The notes below the pieces were generated by a model. It did not search any database. It saw only the letters and a list, made by a program, of their open reading frames with translations, and had not been told where the DNA came from. Made by a program: the position numbers and the translations under genes. 64,000 bases of DNA from Lancefieldella rimae ATCC 49626. Its GTDB lineage: Bacteria; Actinomycetota; Coriobacteriia; Coriobacteriales; Atopobiaceae. Position 1 is the stretch's first letter, and each line of letters starts with the position of its first letter. The stretch is from NCBI RefSeq assembly GCF_000174015.1, contig NZ_ACFE01000003.1, positions 1 through 64,000 of the forward strand, written 5' to 3'. Below, piece after piece: positions 1 to 8,465 of this stretch.

Positions 1-4
1 TTTC

Positions 5-73
5 GGGTGGGGTTGGAGGGGTGGGTGAATGAGGCTCGAGAGGGTGTGTTGGGTGGAGTTTGGGTGGGTTGGG
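5..73 (+). other. G-rich left edge with two G-quadruplex-like runs
   Basis: The plus strand carries G-runs at 5-7, 9-12, 18-21 and 23-25, then at 42-44, 51-53, 62-64, 66-68 and 71-73. Both groups fit the G3+N1-8 quadruplex pattern. The block lies downstream of the minus-strand glycosyltransferase, whose TAG stop is at 157-159. On the minus strand it could encode a Pro/Thr-rich stretch open to the window edge, but I see no ribosome binding site. Nothing else is supported in bases 1-156 except one copy of the dispersed CGAGAAG motif at 109-115. Confidence 0.5.
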
Positions 74-156
74 TGTTTACGCTTCGTTGCGCACAATCTC
101 ACAAGCGGCGAGAAGACCTGCTGCAAGAGAAGCGCAAACTTGCAGGAATTCAAAAC

Positions 157-1146
157 CTACCCAAGCGGTTTCATGGGCTCCCACGTGGAATCTCGATAAA
201 TACTCCGCGCATCTCGCCAGCCCTTATAGAGCCTCGCCCAACCGGAGCGAACATGCGCGCGATCAACGAGCGCGATGCGTATGAGCTCTTTTGCAAATGT
301 CAGAAATGTCCCCAAACCAAACAAAATACAATGATAATCGCCGTGTTCTTGGAAATAGCGAGCCATATAGCCCCGATTGCGCGTAATGTAATAGCGCGTC
401 ATATCGGACGTAGAATTTAGCTGTCTCACCGAACCGATACCTTGTCCAGGTACTTCTCGACACCGACGCAGCACAAAGTCGGGAACAAAAATCGGTTGCG
501 TTACCTTGCTCGCCAGATATCCGTACAAAGCATCATCCCAGTAAATAAAGAAGCGTGGATCAGGCAGACCGATCCGCTCTACAATCGAGCGGCAGAAAAG
601 GGCTCCTTCAAAGCACATGACATTACACGCCCGATACGCCACTCCGTCAAAGCCGGCCTTTGCAAGCGGATTGTAAATACCCATTGACGTGCTAAAGCGA
701 TACTGCCAGAAAAACGGCGAACCATCAACATCGAAGCGTTGACCTTGGATGACCTCGGCCTTCTTACACCACTTGTCAAGACGCTCAAGCCCCTCGGGCA
801 AAACCGCTACGTCATCATCCATGACCCAAAACCACTCGGCCCCAAGCTCATATGCCACGCGGACGCCCTCAGAGAAACCTCCGGAACCGCCGGTGTTTTC
901 GGACATCGGGACATACACAACACGAGAAATGCCGCCTTGTGTATCCGGATCGTCGGTGGTATCTCCCCACTTCTTTTGAACCTTTGCTGCAAATCGCTTG
1001 ACGATATCGGACGTAAGACGGGAGTTCTCATTGTCAACGACAACGATCCTCCACGGCGCGCGCGTAAGATTCACAATGGATTTCAGCAGGTTGGTAAGCA
1101 GTTCTTGACGTTTATATGTCACTATGACAAGAGCAGGACGGTCCAT
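157..1146 (-). CDS. family 2 glycosyltransferase (galactofuranosyl/rhamnosyl transferase-like)
   Basis: This 329-residue protein probably transfers a sugar from a nucleotide donor onto a cell-surface glycan. It opens with the GT-A strand ALVIVTYKRQELL, continues with VVVDNENS, and has a metal-binding WVMDDDV segment near residue 115. A later FFIYWDDALYGY segment resembles the acceptor/catalytic region of GlfT1-like enzymes. There is no signal peptide or clear membrane span, so it is likely cytoplasmic at the membrane face. The ATG at 1146 is chosen because the fold begins there and a purine-rich GGGGGATT precedes it; an upstream in-frame ATG at 1251 would run into the divergent neighbour. The family call is firm, the acceptor and sugar are not. 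Confidence 0.8.
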   Translation of the reverse strand: MDRPALVIVTYKRQELLTNLLKSIVNLTRAPWRIVVVDNENSRLTSDIVKRFAAKVQKKWGDTTDDPDTQGGISRVVYVPMSENTGGSGGFSEGVRVAYELGAEWFWVMDDDVAVLPEGLERLDKWCKKAEVIQGQRFDVDGSPFFWQYRFSTSMGIYNPLAKAGFDGVAYRACNVMCFEGALFCRSIVERIGLPDPRFFIYWDDALYGYLASKVTQPIFVPDFVLRRCREVPGQGIGSVRQLNSTSDMTRYYITRNRGYMARYFQEHGDYHCILFGLGTFLTFAKELIRIALVDRAHVRSGWARLYKGWRDARSIYRDSTWEPMKPLG

Positions 1147-1183
1147 AATCCCCCGAAAAGACGAATTTATGTTACAGATGCGT

Positions 1184-1210
1184 TTGTATGCGAACGCCTC
1201 TCGGTATAGT
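1184..1210 (+). promoter_or_regulatory. possible promoter for the plus-strand glycosyltransferase
   Basis: TTGTAT (1184-1189) and TATAGT (1205-1210) are separated by 15 bp, just upstream of the AAGGAG (1227-1232) and ATG (1238) of the next gene. The spacer is shorter than the usual 17 bp, so this is a weak call. Confidence 0.3.
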
Positions 1211-1237
1211 ATAGAACAGCTACAAAAAGGAGTCCGC

Positions 1238-2458
1238 ATGAGTAATTCCAATACAAGCGCTCATCTTATTTCCGTCATTATTCCCATATACAATGTCGAG
1301 AAGTACCTCGCACAATGCCTTGCCAGCGTGCAGGCGCAAACGTATGCCAACCTTGAAATCATTTGCGTCAACGATGGATCCACGGACGGTTCTTTGGCTA
1401 TTCTTGAGGCTCACGCATCTCAGGATGAAAGAATCACTATAGTTGACAAGAGTAACGCAGGCTATGGTGCCGCATGTAACCTTGGGCTTGCCGAGGCTCA
1501 CGGTGATTGGATTTCCATTGTTGAGCCGGACGATTATCTTGAACCAAATACCTACGAAATGCTTCTTGCAAAAGCTGATGCCCTCGGCGGCAACGCATGC
1601 GTCGATATCGTACGCTCCGCATACTGGCGAGTTTTTGACGGCGAGAAGGGCGGGCACATCGCAAGTGCTTCTCATGCGCAACGCTCGTCCCTGCCTGCCC
1701 AGCGCATACCGTGCGCCTATAAGGGTCGCGTCAAACCTTCCCACCAGCCGTTCTCTATTGAAAAAGGCATCGAGCTTCTCCTCCATCATCCCTCTATTTG
1801 GGCTGCAATCTATCGCCGCGAGTTCCTGCTTGAACACGGAATTCACTTCAAAGAGGTTCCCGGTGCTGGCTGGGCAGACAATCCATTTCTTGTGGCATCT
1901 CATTGCGCAGGAGCGCGCCTTGCCTATGTTGACCAGGCTGGGTATTGCTATCGCGAAGACGGTATCGCCGAGGCACGCGCGTTTGCGGAGCGCTCACCGC
2001 TCACCCCTCTTGAGCGATGGAACGACATGATGGATGAAGCAGACCGCCTTCATGTTACGAACAAAGACATCCAACGGGCACTGACGCTTCGCGGCATTAC
2101 CTATGCGCTTCTCACCAGAGATGCTCTTCTCGCACGTGCACGAGCGGGCCTCTCTGATAAAACCGACATCCGGGTACACACTCTTCTTGCCAAGAGTTTG
2201 CGTCGCATGGACGCCGAGCTTGTATTTTCAGATGCGAGAATCAACTATGACGGCAAAGCCTTGGTAGCGGGAATGCAAGAGCTTCCTCTTCCAAAAAAAC
2301 ACATGGCGGCGCGTCTTGCATATCTCGCTCGAGAAGGCTTTTATCGAATCGCGACGGCAGGACTGCCCTTTGTGTTTAACTCTCTCAAAGACCGCAAGAA
2401 AACGAAGGCAGAAAAACAGGATTTGCGAGCCACGTATAACCGGCACAAGAAGAGCTAG
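1238..2458 (+). CDS. family 2 glycosyltransferase (EpsJ/WcaA type)
   Basis: A 406-residue glycosyltransferase of the common surface-polysaccharide type. The N-terminal GT-A domain shows LISVIIPIYNVEKYL, VNDGSTDGS and a donor-metal motif EPDDYLEP near residue 95, followed by a long C-terminal region ending in a Lys/Arg-rich tail (RKKTKAEKQ). The start is the ATG at 1238 with a well-placed AAGGAG; earlier in-frame ATGs lack one. It is transcribed divergently from the other glycosyltransferase, and the pair probably belongs to a surface-glycan locus continuing to the left of the window. Acceptor and sugar cannot be read from sequence. Confidence 0.85.
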   Translation: MSNSNTSAHLISVIIPIYNVEKYLAQCLASVQAQTYANLEIICVNDGSTDGSLAILEAHASQDERITIVDKSNAGYGAACNLGLAEAHGDWISIVEPDDYLEPNTYEMLLAKADALGGNACVDIVRSAYWRVFDGEKGGHIASASHAQRSSLPAQRIPCAYKGRVKPSHQPFSIEKGIELLLHHPSIWAAIYRREFLLEHGIHFKEVPGAGWADNPFLVASHCAGARLAYVDQAGYCYREDGIAEARAFAERSPLTPLERWNDMMDEADRLHVTNKDIQRALTLRGITYALLTRDALLARARAGLSDKTDIRVHTLLAKSLRRMDAELVFSDARINYDGKALVAGMQELPLPKKHMAARLAYLAREGFYRIATAGLPFVFNSLKDRKKTKAEKQDLRATYNRHKKS

Positions 2459-2473
2459 GCCGCATAGTATGGG

Positions 2474-2504
2474 CAGACTGGATAGACAGACTGGACAGAC
2501 TGGT
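2474..2504 (+). repeat. three short direct copies of CAGACTGG
   Basis: CAGACTGGA, CAGACTGGA and CAGACTGGT start at 2474, 2487 and 2496 in the spacer between two convergent genes. GGTCA (2502-2506) can pair with TGACC near 2520, so the block may be part of a weak transcript-end structure. No protein is apparent. Confidence 0.45.
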
Positions 2505-2564
2505 CAAGCCGAGCGGAGTCTGACCGCCTAAAAGCGCATCAAATACCCATACGACAAATACCCG

Positions 2565-3329
2565 TCACTGACTCACCAGAAGGCCGACGCCCTGTCCGAG
2601 ACTCGTTTGGTCAAGCGTTGTTCCCGCCTCGTCATCCGAAGCTTCAACTTCAAGCCGATTCAGATTTGAAACACCAATGGGCTGCACAATCTCCGCGAGT
2701 TCCAAAAGCTCATCTGGTTTCATGTCGGTATAAAGGGTGGAGAGGAGCTTTCCTGAATTGTTGATAAGCGCTTGCGCACCGGATCCGGAAAGACCGGCTA
2801 TTTCATCCCAGCTCTCCTGCGTTGCCACAATGACGTGGGTCATTTTGATATTTGAAGCAGCTGCCAAAGGTGCGATACACGCCTCGGCGCCTCCCTTTTC
2901 AAAAAGGGCCTCCAAGGTCGTAGTCGCATTCTCTGCATCCATGGTGTCCGTAACGGCCGTATTAAGAGGTAGCTTTACAAGAGTTCCGGTTCCGGCGCTC
3001 TTATTGAGTACCAAAAGCGATGCCGCCTGAAGTTTGCAGCCTTCTCCTCGAAGCTTATCGGTTGTCAGAAGAAGTACGCTGGTAAATTCATCTTGTGAGC
3101 GCGTATACCCCGCCACTTCATCCGAGGAAACCTTCTGCTGTGCGAGAGCCGAATTAAGCCCATGGTCTCCCAGGTGAGACTCAAGTTGCACACGGTTCCA
3201 AAGCGTGACGCATACGAGGGTAACCACAATACAGACGGCGACAACCACACCCGCCCCGATAATGTTTCGATACGGATTGTTATCACGAGGAACATCAATA
3301 CGTTCGAATTTCTCGCGCTGCCTCAACAT
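2565..3329 (-). CDS. membrane-anchored LytR-CpsA-Psr-like protein, catalytically degenerate
   Basis: A 254-residue protein with a short basic cytoplasmic head, one membrane span (about residues 24-45, GAGVVVAVCIVVTLVCVTLW) and an extracytoplasmic domain. The outer part follows the LCP order: SVLLLTTDK, then SLLVLNKS..TLVKLPLNT, then a distal NIKMTHVIVATQESWDEI block. The Arg and Asp residues that LCP ligases use to bind polyprenyl pyrophosphate (RSD, IPRDT) are replaced here (KLQA, LPLNT). It may be a non-catalytic partner in envelope glycopolymer attachment. The start at 3329 has TAGGAG six bases upstream. Fold assignment is moderate; function is inferred only. Confidence 0.6.
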   Translation of the reverse strand: MLRQREKFERIDVPRDNNPYRNIIGAGVVVAVCIVVTLVCVTLWNRVQLESHLGDHGLNSALAQQKVSSDEVAGYTRSQDEFTSVLLLTTDKLRGEGCKLQAASLLVLNKSAGTGTLVKLPLNTAVTDTMDAENATTTLEALFEKGGAEACIAPLAAASNIKMTHVIVATQESWDEIAGLSGSGAQALINNSGKLLSTLYTDMKPDELLELAEIVQPIGVSNLNRLEVEASDDEAGTTLDQTSLGQGVGLLVSQ

Positions 3330-3534
3330 GAAGGCTCCTACCCCGATGTAATGTGTACTCTCTTCTCTTTTATTCTGAAGGCAAGTCAAAATCAATGAAA
3401 CGTGTGATTGCGTGAGTGGTAGAAACAAAGCGGTGAGCGGCTCGTTATTTACGTCTCACACAGATATCTCTCGCATATTCCTCCATGACACGCATATCCG
3501 TTGCTGTAGAGCAAATCTATTTTTACATGCTCTT

Positions 3535-4380
3535 TTAGAGATCCTCAGTCTCCGGCCACGAACTCAAAGCTCCGTCGGGATACAAAACGCCGGTAAAAAC
3601 CAACCCCTTCGCAGGCGCTGTTGGCCCGGCTTTTTTCCTGTCGCATGCGAGAAGCACTTCGCGCGTCCAATTAGTTGCGCGATGTCCACGACCCACTTCA
3701 ACCAGCGTGCCAACCATGGTTCTGACCATGGTATGTAAAAACGCATTGCCGACAATATCAATGGCAATGAGCTTCTCGCCGGCCTCTTGTATCTCTGCCA
3801 CCTGTATGGACTCAACATATCTGTGCGTTGGCTTATCGACTGCGGAAAGAGCTTTACAGAAACTTTTAAAATCATGCTCACCCACAAATATCTGGGCGGC
3901 TTCATTCATGGCCGCAACATCCAGGGCACCGTTATACCACCATGCGTGATCCCATGCCAAAACAGGCCTTAAACCTGCGGAAATACGATAACGATAGCTT
4001 CGCGCAAGAGCATCAAAACGGGCCGAGAAGCCCGACTGTGCCTTGTATATCTCTTGAATGGAAATATCGTCATCAGTCAATGCGGTAAGCGAGCGCAACA
4101 GCTGCCTTTTGGGAATCTTTTCCTCATGCGCATCAACGGGAACACTTACGTACTGAGCAAGCGCCGACACACCCGCATCGGTTCTCCCTGCACAGGTAAG
4201 TTCAACCGGGCGTCGAAGCACGGTTGTAAGTGCCTGCTTTAAATCTCCCGCAACCGTGCGTTGCTTTGGTTGTTCGGCAAAACCGGAAAACGCCGCGCCT
4301 CGATAGCCAAGCTTTATGACAAGCGTTGCGGCAGGCAAAACAGCGTCGTGTGCATGTACCGTTTGTGGCATGTTTTCCAA
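3535..4380 (-). CDS. truA: tRNA pseudouridine(38-40) synthase TruA
   Basis: TruA converts uridines 38-40 of the tRNA anticodon arm to pseudouridine. The catalytic Asp lies in CAGRTDAGVSALAQ near residue 68. Other family landmarks are YRGAAFSGFA at the N-terminus, ARSYRYRI mid-protein and GNAFLHTMVRTMVG near the C-terminus. At 281 residues it is slightly longer than the usual ~250. The start is probably a TTG at 4380, because AAGGAGG lies about five bases upstream; the in-frame ATG at 4371 would be about 14 bases away. It lies downstream of ecfAT, the usual actinobacterial and firmicute order after rplQ. Confidence 0.95.
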   Translation of the reverse strand: MENMPQTVHAHDAVLPAATLVIKLGYRGAAFSGFAEQPKQRTVAGDLKQALTTVLRRPVELTCAGRTDAGVSALAQYVSVPVDAHEEKIPKRQLLRSLTALTDDDISIQEIYKAQSGFSARFDALARSYRYRISAGLRPVLAWDHAWWYNGALDVAAMNEAAQIFVGEHDFKSFCKALSAVDKPTHRYVESIQVAEIQEAGEKLIAIDIVGNAFLHTMVRTMVGTLVEVGRGHRATNWTREVLLACDRKKAGPTAPAKGLVFTGVLYPDGALSSWPETEDL

Positions 4381-4417
4381 AGCAACCTCCTTTGCACTTC
4401 TTCCGTTAAAAACAGTG

Positions 4418-5203
4418 CTACACCATCATACAGACAAGAACAAAAATCGTCACAATGACCGCAACCGCCCACATATACCCACTCGGACGTACAAGCAAGC
4501 TCGTCTTAGCATGCGTACCGAATCCGCGATCAGAAAGCGTGCGGGCAAGTTCTTCAGAGCGGCGAAAGAGAGAAACTACCACGGGAACCAGTACCGAAAA
4601 CCATGAGCGAACTTTTTCGATACGCGTCTCTTTTTCACAAACGCCGGCGCGAATACGCTGTGCTGTACGAATTCGATCCACCTCTTCAAGCGTTAAAGGG
4701 ATAAACCTAAGCGCAATAGAGGTCATCAAACTAAGAGCGTCAACGTCCAAGCCAACTGCGGCAAAAGGACGTAAAAAGAACGCAAGTGCCTCGGTTATCT
4801 GCACGGGAGACGTTGTCGCTGAAAACACCAACACAAAACCAAGCGCCAATGAAATACGCATCACTGCCCAAAGTCCCCGAAGCGCCCCTGTACCGGAAAG
4901 CCCCAAAATACCAAAGTGCACATCGGAAGTACCAAATAAAACCACGGTATTGGCTATAAGGGAGAACGCGAGAACAACGACCATTGGCTTAAGCGAATAC
5001 ACCGCCTTGAGCGGCGAGGCCTTGGACATTACAAGCATCCCCGCAAGCAATACACCCATACCAAAAATTCCAAAAGGCGCGTGCGCAATAAACGATCCCG
5101 TTATGCACACACACAAAAGCGCAATCTTCAAACGCGGATCATACCGGTGAAGTGGCGTTTTTGCACTCCGATACGCGCCGATACTATCGGTCAAAATCCT
5201 CAC
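4418..5203 (-). CDS. ecfT: ECF transporter transmembrane subunit EcfT
   Basis: The 261-residue membrane subunit of an energy-coupling-factor vitamin or metal importer, linking the ATPases to a substrate-binding S component. It has about five to six hydrophobic segments and the two cytoplasmic coupling-helix Ala-Arg-Gly-type motifs, seen as RTAQRIRAG (near 180) and LARTLSDRGFG (near 220). The start is a GTG at 5203, overlapping the ATPase gene by 20 bp, which suggests translational coupling. No S component is encoded nearby, so this is probably a group II module shared by dispersed S proteins. Confidence 0.9.
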   Translation of the reverse strand: MRILTDSIGAYRSAKTPLHRYDPRLKIALLCVCITGSFIAHAPFGIFGMGVLLAGMLVMSKASPLKAVYSLKPMVVVLAFSLIANTVVLFGTSDVHFGILGLSGTGALRGLWAVMRISLALGFVLVFSATTSPVQITEALAFFLRPFAAVGLDVDALSLMTSIALRFIPLTLEEVDRIRTAQRIRAGVCEKETRIEKVRSWFSVLVPVVVSLFRRSEELARTLSDRGFGTHAKTSLLVRPSGYMWAVAVIVTIFVLVCMMV

Positions 5204-6842
5204 CGCCTCTCAACTGCATCAAAAGTTGTACCTCAGGCGGTGCTTCAAGATCTGCTTTTTCGTAGATATCCTCCTGGAATTGAGCCTGTTGCGCGCAATA
5301 GGTACCAACGATTTTTCCGCCTGCCATAAACGCCACGCGATCACACACCTCAAGCCACTCCCCTACGTCATGGGTAATAACTATCGCTGGCACGCCGTGA
5401 TCTGCATACGTTCTTACCATGTTTCGTATAAGCTGCCGAGAAGCTCCGTCAAGCCCCGCCGTCGGTTCGTCTAATACCAGCGCATCAAAGTGACACGCCA
5501 CAAGACCGGCGAGTGCCACACGGCGAAGCTGGCCCCCCGAAAGTTCAAACGGGGAACGTTTGAGAATCTCAGAATCTACATCTACCTCATGAGCAGCTCT
5601 ATGAACAGAGTTTTTAAGCGAAGAAGCCGAAAAGCCTCGTACCCGAGGACCATAGGCAATGTCGTCAAAAACGGTATCCGCAAAGACTTGATTTTCGGGA
5701 TTTTGAAATGCCAAGCCGACGGAGCCCACAGATACCCGTGCTCCATCAAAGACCGCCTTACCTTCATCCGCCTCAAGAACTCCTGCAAGCACGCGAGCAG
5801 CCGTTGTTTTGCCCGATCCAGAACGGCCGGTCAAAAGGACTAATTCACCTTTTGACTCCAAAGATACCTTGTCAAGCGCACGCGTTGTCTCAAAAGTCAA
5901 AGATGCTCCGCGCAGCGCAAGAGTGTGCGCATTGAGACACGCATCTGAATCGACATCGCAATTAAGCCGAGCATGAGATAAACGTCCACAAGAAGAACTT
6001 CTCTCCAAAAGAAGGCTTTTTGCTTCATCTTGAAGCCCCTTCTTGCGTAGATATCGCCCAAGAGCTTTCATGTCGCGTGCAGCCGACAAATCAAATCCCC
6101 GTGCCACGGCCTTTTGTAGGACGCGCGTATATCCGGTATGCATAAGGCCCGCTGCGGCTGCACGGGAAGCATCTTGGAGAAAATCATTTGGAGAGCCGCT
6201 CCATGCAATCCGCCCGTCATGAAGCCACAACACCCGCGACGCACCAAACAAAGACTCTACCGAATGTGAGAGCTCCAGCACCCCAAGACCCGCCGAAACA
6301 AGAGAGGTCACAAGCGAGCGAATCTTTGTTCGTGTTCTTGCATCGAGCTGCACATATACTTCATCAAGAACGAGATAGTGGGGAGAAAGCGCAAGTGTTG
6401 CAGCAAACGCAAGAAGCTGTTGCTGACCACCAGAGAGCTCATATGTTGTGCGATCACGCAGGTATGCAATGCCACAAAGCTCAAGGGATTTTTCCGCACG
6501 CGCCAAAACCTCCGGCTGAGAAAGTCCTAAATGAGAGGGACCAAAAGCTGCTTCTTCAAAAACAGAGGCGCTTATCAGCTGGTTTGCAGGATCCTGGCGA
6601 ATCAAACCAACCTGTAAGGAACTATGTGTTGACGAAACATCCGCCGTATTCGTACCGTCAACACATACCTCCCCGTCTGTCGGCACAAGAGATCCGTTCA
6701 TAAGGCGTGCAAGAGTCGTCTTTCCGGAACCATTAGAGCCAAGAAGTACCACGCGCTCACCGGCAGAAAGCTCCATCGACACGTCCTCAAAAACGGACGG
6801 GGCATGTGGGTAAGAAAAACTCACGTGAGTTACCGATATCAT
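5184..6842 (-). CDS. fused double ATPase of an ECF transporter (EcfA1-EcfA2)
   Basis: A 552-residue protein holding two complete ABC ATPase domains in tandem. Domain 1 has Walker A GSNGSGKTT (near 40), signature LSGGQQQLLAFA and Walker B YLVLDEVY. Domain 2 has Walker A GRSGSGKTT (near 340), signature LSGGQLRRVALAG and LVLDEPTAGLD. ECF modules usually encode the two ATPases as separate genes, so this is a fusion, although fused forms are known. It powers import together with EcfT encoded just downstream. The ATG at 6842 is preceded by GGAGGAGG. A terminator-like hairpin lies directly upstream. Confidence 0.92.
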   Translation of the reverse strand: MISVTHVSFSYPHAPSVFEDVSMELSAGERVVLLGSNGSGKTTLARLMNGSLVPTDGEVCVDGTNTADVSSTHSSLQVGLIRQDPANQLISASVFEEAAFGPSHLGLSQPEVLARAEKSLELCGIAYLRDRTTYELSGGQQQLLAFAATLALSPHYLVLDEVYVQLDARTRTKIRSLVTSLVSAGLGVLELSHSVESLFGASRVLWLHDGRIAWSGSPNDFLQDASRAAAAGLMHTGYTRVLQKAVARGFDLSAARDMKALGRYLRKKGLQDEAKSLLLERSSSCGRLSHARLNCDVDSDACLNAHTLALRGASLTFETTRALDKVSLESKGELVLLTGRSGSGKTTAARVLAGVLEADEGKAVFDGARVSVGSVGLAFQNPENQVFADTVFDDIAYGPRVRGFSASSLKNSVHRAAHEVDVDSEILKRSPFELSGGQLRRVALAGLVACHFDALVLDEPTAGLDGASRQLIRNMVRTYADHGVPAIVITHDVGEWLEVCDRVAFMAGGKIVGTYCAQQAQFQEDIYEKADLEAPPEVQLLMQLRGGEDFDR

Positions 6843-6869
6843 AAACACCTCCTCCACTCAATAGCACAA

Positions 6870-6893
6870 AGGCCCCAGCATACGCCAGGGCCT
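6870..6893 (-). terminator. hairpin after rplQ
   Basis: AGGCCC (6870-6875) pairs with GGGCCT (6888-6893). On the minus strand the stem is followed by TTTGTG. It separates the ribosomal operon from the ecfA gene that starts about 27 bp further on, so it may be a leaky terminator or an attenuator for the ECF genes. Confidence 0.6.
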
Positions 6894-6917
6894 CTGTAAT
6901 AACGTTGCCGTATAACC

Positions 6918-7466
6918 TTACTCAGCAGCCTTCTCGGTTTCTGCCGCAGTATCGGTCTGCTCCTCCTCGGCCTGAACCTCAGCCTCAGCAGTCTCTTTGG
7001 CCTGAGCTTCCTGAGCGGGAGCGGCCTCTTCCTTCTCTGCTTTTACCGGAGCAACCTTGGTTGCCTTGGCCTTAGCTTTCTTGGGCTCTGCCTTTTTCTT
7101 AACGGGCTCGGTAACGAGCTCGATAATAACAATCTCAGCTGCATCACCCTTGCGGGGACCAAGCTTTAGGATGCGAGTATATCCACCCTGGCGATCTGCC
7201 CACATGCCCTGTGCAACCTTGTCAAAGATCTCACGGACGAGCTCGGCATCGCCAACCTTAGCGATGGCAAGACGACGAGCATGAAGGTCACCACGCTTTG
7301 CCCACGTGATAACGCGATCGACCTCCGGACGGATGGCCTTTGCACGTGACTCAATCGTCTTGATACGATCATTTTGGAACAGGGCTTGAACCAGGCTCTT
7401 CTTCATTGCCTTGGTGTGGCTGGCATCAGTGCCCAGTTTCATGCCCTTCTTTTTGTTATGCCTCAT
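6918..7466 (-). CDS. rplQ: 50S ribosomal protein L17 with long charged tail
   Basis: L17 binds 23S rRNA near the exit-tunnel side of the large subunit. The conserved core (MRHNKKKGMKLGTDASHTKAM through RILKLGPRKGDAAEIVIIELV) ends near residue 120. It is followed by about 60 extra residues: first a Lys-rich KKKAEPKKAKAKATK block, then an Ala/Glu-rich acidic tail. The typical length is 115-130, so the extension is notable, although tails occur in actinobacterial L17. It is the last gene of the ribosomal block, directly after rpoA. Confidence 0.97.
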   Translation of the reverse strand: MRHNKKKGMKLGTDASHTKAMKKSLVQALFQNDRIKTIESRAKAIRPEVDRVITWAKRGDLHARRLAIAKVGDAELVREIFDKVAQGMWADRQGGYTRILKLGPRKGDAAEIVIIELVTEPVKKKAEPKKAKAKATKVAPVKAEKEEAAPAQEAQAKETAEAEVQAEEEQTDTAAETEKAAE

Positions 7467-7500
7467 AATGAGCTTCTCCTATGCGTATAAGCGGCGTGGG

Positions 7501-8442
7501 TTAAGCCTTAAGGGATAGGCCCATAGCCTCAAGCTTTTCTTTAACTTCTTCGATGGACTTAACGCCAAAATTCCTGATATTAAGAAGATCGTTCTCAGAA
7601 AAATCAACGAGCTGACGCACCGAGTGAATGCCTGCGCGCTTGAGGCAGTTGTATGAACGGACGGAAAGATCCAAATCCTCAACCTGCTTATCAAGTTCGC
7701 TGTCATCCTGAACATCTTCACTTGCAAAAATCGAAGTTTCCTCAAGAGACTCATCGACCTCAGACAAACCCATAAATGCACCCATGTGCTGATTGATGAT
7801 GTTTGCTGCCTCAACAACTGCCTCACGAGGACTGATGGCGCCATTGGTCTCAACTTCCAAAACCAAACGGTCATAGTCAGTGTGACGACCAACACGGCAC
7901 GGCTCAACTGCTTTGGCGCAGCGACGAACTGGTGAGAAGATAGAGTCAACACTGATAAAACCAATGGGATCATCATCGCGCTCATTATCTTCACCGGATA
8001 CGTATCCACGACCCTTACCGATACGAAGCCTCATGGCAAGATGAGCTCCATCGGAAAGCGTGCAAATATGCTGCTCTGGGTTAACCAGCTCAAAACCTGT
8101 TGGTACATCGATATCTGCACCGGTAACGACCTTCGGCCCGTCAACCGTAATAGAAGCTTCTGCCTCATCAATATCTTCAAGTGAGCGGAAGACCAAGCAC
8201 TTAACATTCAAAACGATATCGGTGACGTCTTCATATACGCCATCAACCGTTGTGAACTCATGCTGGACACCGTCAATTTGAATTGCCTCGACTGCAGAAC
8301 CTTCCAGCGAAGAGAGCAGCACACGACGAAGTGAGTTGCCTAACGTATCGCCATATCCACGCTCAAGTGGCTCAGCACTTACACGTGCGGCGTTTGCGCC
8401 AATCTCCTCTACCGACACGCTCGGTCGGATAAATTCGGACAT
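7501..8442 (-). CDS. rpoA: DNA-directed RNA polymerase alpha subunit
   Basis: The 313-residue alpha subunit nucleates RNA polymerase assembly and contacts promoter UP elements and activators. The N-terminal dimerisation domain contains LERGYGDTLGNSLRRVLLSS, and the C-terminal domain has the helix-hairpin-helix DNA-binding segments LSVRSYNCLKRAGIHSV and LLNIRNFGVKSIEEVKEKL. The ATG at 8442 has GGAGGT four bases upstream and replaces an alternative ATG four codons earlier. It lies between rpsD and rplQ as in most bacteria. Confidence 0.98.
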   Translation of the reverse strand: MSEFIRPSVSVEEIGANAARVSAEPLERGYGDTLGNSLRRVLLSSLEGSAVEAIQIDGVQHEFTTVDGVYEDVTDIVLNVKCLVFRSLEDIDEAEASITVDGPKVVTGADIDVPTGFELVNPEQHICTLSDGAHLAMRLRIGKGRGYVSGEDNERDDDPIGFISVDSIFSPVRRCAKAVEPCRVGRHTDYDRLVLEVETNGAISPREAVVEAANIINQHMGAFMGLSEVDESLEETSIFASEDVQDDSELDKQVEDLDLSVRSYNCLKRAGIHSVRQLVDFSENDLLNIRNFGVKSIEEVKEKLEAMGLSLKA

Positions 8443-8465
8443 TGCTACCTCCAAACGGTGTCGGC

